DNA from: an uncultured Bacteroidales bacterium
GTDB lineage: Bacteria > Bacteroidota > Bacteroidia > Bacteroidales > Lentimicrobiaceae
Length of the DNA stretch: 8,748 nucleotides
Reading direction: 5' to 3'
Assembly (NCBI GenBank): GCA_937864935.1
Contig: CALMDN010000553.1
Location: 1-8,748 of the forward strand
Of this stretch, positions 6,408 through 8,748 are shown one piece after another (position 1 is the stretch's first letter; the number at the start of each line of letters is the position of its first letter). The notes below the pieces were generated by a model. That model was not told the origin of the DNA and ran no database searches. It worked only from the letters and a program-made list of their open reading frames with translations. The translations under genes and the position numbers were made by a program.

Positions 6408-6908
6408 ATGATTGCTGAAGGCATTTTACTTAAACAAATCACAATTCTTTTGCTGAGCGCTGTGAAGCTGATGGTGGCGATACCCTTGTCAACACTATTG
6501 GGCTACAGCTACCTGCAAACATTCCTGAATACCGCAGCCGGTGGGATTCTCGGGGTTTTGTTCTTTTTCTTTCTCAGTAAGAGTCTTCTGAAAGCTTATC
6601 AGGCTGTGAAACCATTACTTGTCCGTCAGCTTTTGCACTTAAGACAGCTTTCAGGGCATAGCCGTATTGTCAGGACGAGGGTGAGACAGCGCAGAAAATT
6701 TACAAAACGCAACAGGATGATCATAAAAATCAGGAGTAAATACGGGATGGCGGGGATCATCATTCTGACACCCATTATTCTTTCAATACCTTTGGGGACC
6801 TTCCTTGCAATAAAATACTATTCATCCCGGAAAAATCTTCTTGCATGGCTGAGTCTTTCAGTGATTGTCTGGTCAGCGGTGATTTCTTCATTTATTGAGC
6901 TGTTCTGA
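6408..6908 (+). CDS. Small four-helix membrane protein with internal duplication, distantly like the small multidrug export family
   Basis: The start is the ATG at 6408 (166 aa). Helices are visible at ~10-31, ~41-62, ~111-133 and ~143-163. Between the hairpins lies a strongly basic cytoplasmic segment (~66-110, with RTRVRQRRKF). Each hairpin carries the same motif: VAIPLSTLLGYSY (23-35) in the first and LSIPLGTFLAIKYY in the second, the latter preceded by SKYGMAGIIILTP. This two-hairpin pattern, with AIPL in the first half and KYG plus a second IPL in the second, resembles the putative small multidrug export family (PF06695/COG2426). The characteristic Thr-Gly motif after the second IPL is not intact, so it would be a distant member. 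The function is unknown even for that family. The gene is divergent from the M23 gene and upstream of porV, with 216 bp between. Confidence 0.75.
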   Translation: MIAEGILLKQITILLLSAVKLMVAIPLSTLLGYSYLQTFLNTAAGGILGVLFFFFLSKSLLKAYQAVKPLLVRQLLHLRQLSGHSRIVRTRVRQRRKFTKRNRMIIKIRSKYGMAGIIILTPIILSIPLGTFLAIKYYSSRKNLLAWLSLSVIVWSAVISSFIELF

Positions 6909-7067
6909 ACCGTTGTTTACCGGCATCTCAGAACATCTTGCGCAGATTTGTGTTATTATTTGAACGAATCCGGATGACAAACAATAATCTTTGTATTTTT
7001 ATGTTATTATTCGGCTGGCTAAGTTTTACGACTTTGAGGCAATAATGTTGTATGTTATCCGTTTTTA

Positions 7068-7100
7068 TTGCAAAATAGAAGTAAAAGATCAATAACTTTG
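7068..7100 (+). promoter_or_regulatory. Bacteroidota-type promoter for porV
   Basis: TAACTTTG (7093-7100) is a full -7 match, identical to the element before the two-TM gene. TTG at 7068-7070 is a possible -33 with 22-bp spacing, slightly long. The -7 ends 24 bases before the ATG at 7125, with an AT-rich leader. Its position inside the extended frame that opens at 7068 shows that the shorter start is right. A second near-match, TAATCTTTG (6985-6993), could be a weaker upstream promoter. Confidence 0.65.
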
Positions 7101-7124
7101 CACATTTTAATTAACTTTCGATTT

Positions 7125-8348
7125 ATGCGGATGAATTCCCTGATCCGGATTGCTTTGATTTCCGGGGTTTTTGCCATTTCAGTGAAAGGCTTTTCACAGA
7201 GTACCACCTACATCGGTCAAGATATTAACACCATCACAACTGCAGTGCCATTTCTGCAGATAGGACCAGATGCCCGTTCAGGCGGGATGGGTGAAGTCGG
7301 GGTGTCATCAGCGCCTGATGCCAATTCCTTGCACTGGAATCCTGCCAAATACACCTATATTGAGGGAGATATGGGTTTCTCTCTTTCCTATAGCCCCTGG
7401 TTAAGGGCATTGGTAAGCGATATTAACCTCGCCTACCTTACCGGATACAAAAAACTCAAAAACGATCAGGTGGTTTCCGGTTCCTTGCTTTTCTTTTCAC
7501 TCGGAGACATTGCCTTTACAGATATTGTCGGTGATCCCATCGGTAATTACAGGCCCAATGAGTTTGCCCTGAGTGCTGCCTATTCAAGGAAACTGACCAA
7601 GAATATTTCGGGAGCTATTTCTGCAAGGTATATTCATTCCAATCTTACCCAGGGAATCTCCTCGGGTGACGGAGCCTCCACAAAACCCGGCAACACCATT
7701 GCATCCGACATTGCCATATATTCACAGCGCGATGTTACGTTAAAGAATATGGAAGGATATTTTGCCTGGGGAATCAACATTAGCAACATAGGTGCGAAAA
7801 TATCCTATTCTGACGACAATACCGAGAGGGATTTTATTCCGACCAACCTGAGGCTTGGTCCGTCACTTACCCTGGATGTGGACGATTTCAACAGAATCAC
7901 CTTTATGGTGGATTTCAACAAACTGCTGATTCCAACCCCTCCGATTTATGCTGTTGATGAAAACGGTGAAAACATTGTGGATGACAATGGAAACCTGGTC
8001 ATTGCAAAAGGAAAGGACAACGATGTCTCAGTCGCCGGAGGAATGTTTCAGTCATTTTTTGATGCCCCGGGCGGGTTCAGTGAAGAGATGAGGGAAGTAG
8101 CCATCGGCGCTGGAGTCGAATACTGGTACGACAAGCAGTTTGCGATCAGAGGAGGTTATTTCTACGAAGACAGGACCAAGGGTAACCGTAAGTTCTTTAC
8201 ACTAGGGGCTGGTTTGAGATACAACGTTTTCGGGCTCGATTTCTCCTACCTTATTCCTACTGACAGCAACAACAATCCGTTGGCCAATACCCTGAGGTTT
8301 ACCCTGCATTTCGATTTTGATGCCTTCCAGAAGCAGTCAAATCAGTAA
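7125..8348 (+). CDS. porV: Type IX secretion system outer-membrane protein PorV
   Basis: The start is ATG 7125 (407 aa); ATG 7131 is an alternative. A signal peptide occupies about the first 25 residues, ending near GFSQS. The rest is an outer-membrane beta-barrel of the PorV/LptO family. Diagnostic parts are FLQIGPDARSGGMGEVGVS with SLHWNPAK near the N-terminus, SPWLRAL, DAPGGFSEE at 313-320, KGNRKFF from 352, and NNNPLANTLRF at 382-392. Length is typical. PorV receives cargo released by the SprA translocon and carries it to the cell-surface attachment complex with the sortase PorU, so T9SS substrates can be anchored to lipopolysaccharide or released. Here porU is not adjacent on the visible side; the gene is alone with its own promoter and terminator. 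A loop around 275-300 holds two DENG/DDNG-type acidic turns, which is a family feature of variable length. The organism can be expected to have a T9SS encoded elsewhere. Confidence 0.95.
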   Translation: MRMNSLIRIALISGVFAISVKGFSQSTTYIGQDINTITTAVPFLQIGPDARSGGMGEVGVSSAPDANSLHWNPAKYTYIEGDMGFSLSYSPWLRALVSDINLAYLTGYKKLKNDQVVSGSLLFFSLGDIAFTDIVGDPIGNYRPNEFALSAAYSRKLTKNISGAISARYIHSNLTQGISSGDGASTKPGNTIASDIAIYSQRDVTLKNMEGYFAWGINISNIGAKISYSDDNTERDFIPTNLRLGPSLTLDVDDFNRITFMVDFNKLLIPTPPIYAVDENGENIVDDNGNLVIAKGKDNDVSVAGGMFQSFFDAPGGFSEEMREVAIGAGVEYWYDKQFAIRGGYFYEDRTKGNRKFFTLGAGLRYNVFGLDFSYLIPTDSNNNPLANTLRFTLHFDFDAFQKQSNQ

Positions 8349-8373
8349 CAAGAAACAACACATTGTTCAATAT

Positions 8374-8398
8374 GGAGCCTCAGGGCTCCTTTTTTTTT
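8374..8398 (+). terminator. Intrinsic terminator of porV
   Basis: GGAGCC (8374-8379) and GGCTCC (8384-8389) form a perfect GC-rich 6-bp stem over a TCAG loop, directly followed by nine T residues (8390-8398). It lies 26 bp after the porV stop. On the opposite strand no U-tract follows the hairpin, so it is directional. The T-run overlaps the stop codon of the converging acyltransferase gene. Confidence 0.93.
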
Positions 8399-8747
8399 AT
8401 CTTATGCTTAACAACAGTTTCTTTATTTGCTTATATACGGAACTGATAAGTTTTGCCGGATAAGGCAGCCGGTTTATCCGAAGCCCGGGGTAATTGACCC
8501 TTACGGATCCGAAACTTTTATAGAATCTTGCAAGGTTGGGGTCATTCGAGCCTTCGAAATCGAGCGTAAGATGATTCCCGGCAAGGTCCTGAATAAAATG
8601 GTCAATCAACAGGAACATGGCAGAGTTTTGTCTGGCGGCTTCATTGGTCGCGGAAAAGAGGAATATAGCCTTACGATGACTGAAAACAACGATGGCCCCT
8701 GCGCAGAGGGTGTTCTCAGCAGTATAGGCAGCATAACAGATCGCTTT
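8397..8747 (-). CDS. GNAT/FemAB-like acyltransferase, C-terminal part (truncated by window edge)
   Basis: The minus-strand frame stays open from the TAA at 8399-8397 to the right edge, so the Met at 8618 is internal. 116 residues are visible. The pattern CAGAIVVF, AIFLFSATNEAARQNS, LLIDHFIQDL, LTLDFEGSNDPNLARFYKSFG is typical of the second half of Bacteroidota GNAT-fold acyltransferases of the FemAB-like/acetyltransf_6 type. The FEGSNDPNLARFYKSFG segment is the best signature. These enzymes transfer acyl or aminoacyl groups; the substrate here is unknown, with envelope polymers as one possibility. The gene is tail-to-tail with porV and has no visible terminator of its own on its strand. Confidence 0.85.
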   Translation of the reverse strand, partial: KAICYAAYTAENTLCAGAIVVFSHRKAIFLFSATNEAARQNSAMFLLIDHFIQDLAGNHLTLDFEGSNDPNLARFYKSFGSVRVNYPGLRINRLPYPAKLISSVYKQIKKLLLSIR

Positions 8748-8748
8748 G

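Noticed and set aside
1..8748. CRISPR arrays, insertion sequences, phage genes, tRNA or rRNA
   Set aside because: No regularly spaced repeats, transposase motifs, terminal inverted repeats, cloverleaf pattern or rRNA sequence recognised on either strand.

Overview
The window reads as a Bacteroidota chromosome segment, probably from the Bacteroidales/Marinilabiliales side, though I cannot place it more finely. The evidence is a PorV-type type IX secretion protein, a UpxY-type NusG paralogue, a DUF7033-type polysaccharide deacetylase, and repeated use of the Bacteroidota promoter element TAnnTTTG with few clear Shine-Dalgarno sites. It is mostly housekeeping and cell-envelope DNA. I see no insertion sequence, phage, tRNA, rRNA or CRISPR array.

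Left part, plus strand: the C-terminal end of a MacB/FtsX-like ABC transporter permease (open at the left edge), then a polysaccharide-deacetylase-family protein 80 bp downstream, then an AT-rich gap of about 306 bp. Next are a small acylphosphatase-fold protein that lacks the usual catalytic Asn, a stand-alone UpxY-like antiterminator, and a two-transmembrane protein of unknown function with its own strong promoter and a hairpin over the -33 element.

Middle: a long minus-strand gene for an exported M23 (LytM) metallopeptidase-like protein with a large uncharacterised C-terminal region. It is convergent with the two-TM gene and divergent from a small four-helix membrane protein with an internal duplication. 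The 235-bp divergent spacer carries four copies of ATCTGAT and a 10-bp palindrome.

Right part: porV, with a promoter inside the naive ORF extension and a clean intrinsic terminator. The terminator overlaps the stop codon of a converging minus-strand GNAT/FemAB-like acyltransferase that is cut by the right edge.

Functional theme: envelope transport, polysaccharide and peptidoglycan handling, and secretion. The genes look individually promoted rather than forming one operon, except possibly the first two. I found no convincing complete new multi-gene system. The most unusual items are the two-TM protein with a leader-peptide-like N-terminus, the Asn-less acylphosphatase, the UpxY gene without a polysaccharide operon, and the duplicated small membrane protein.
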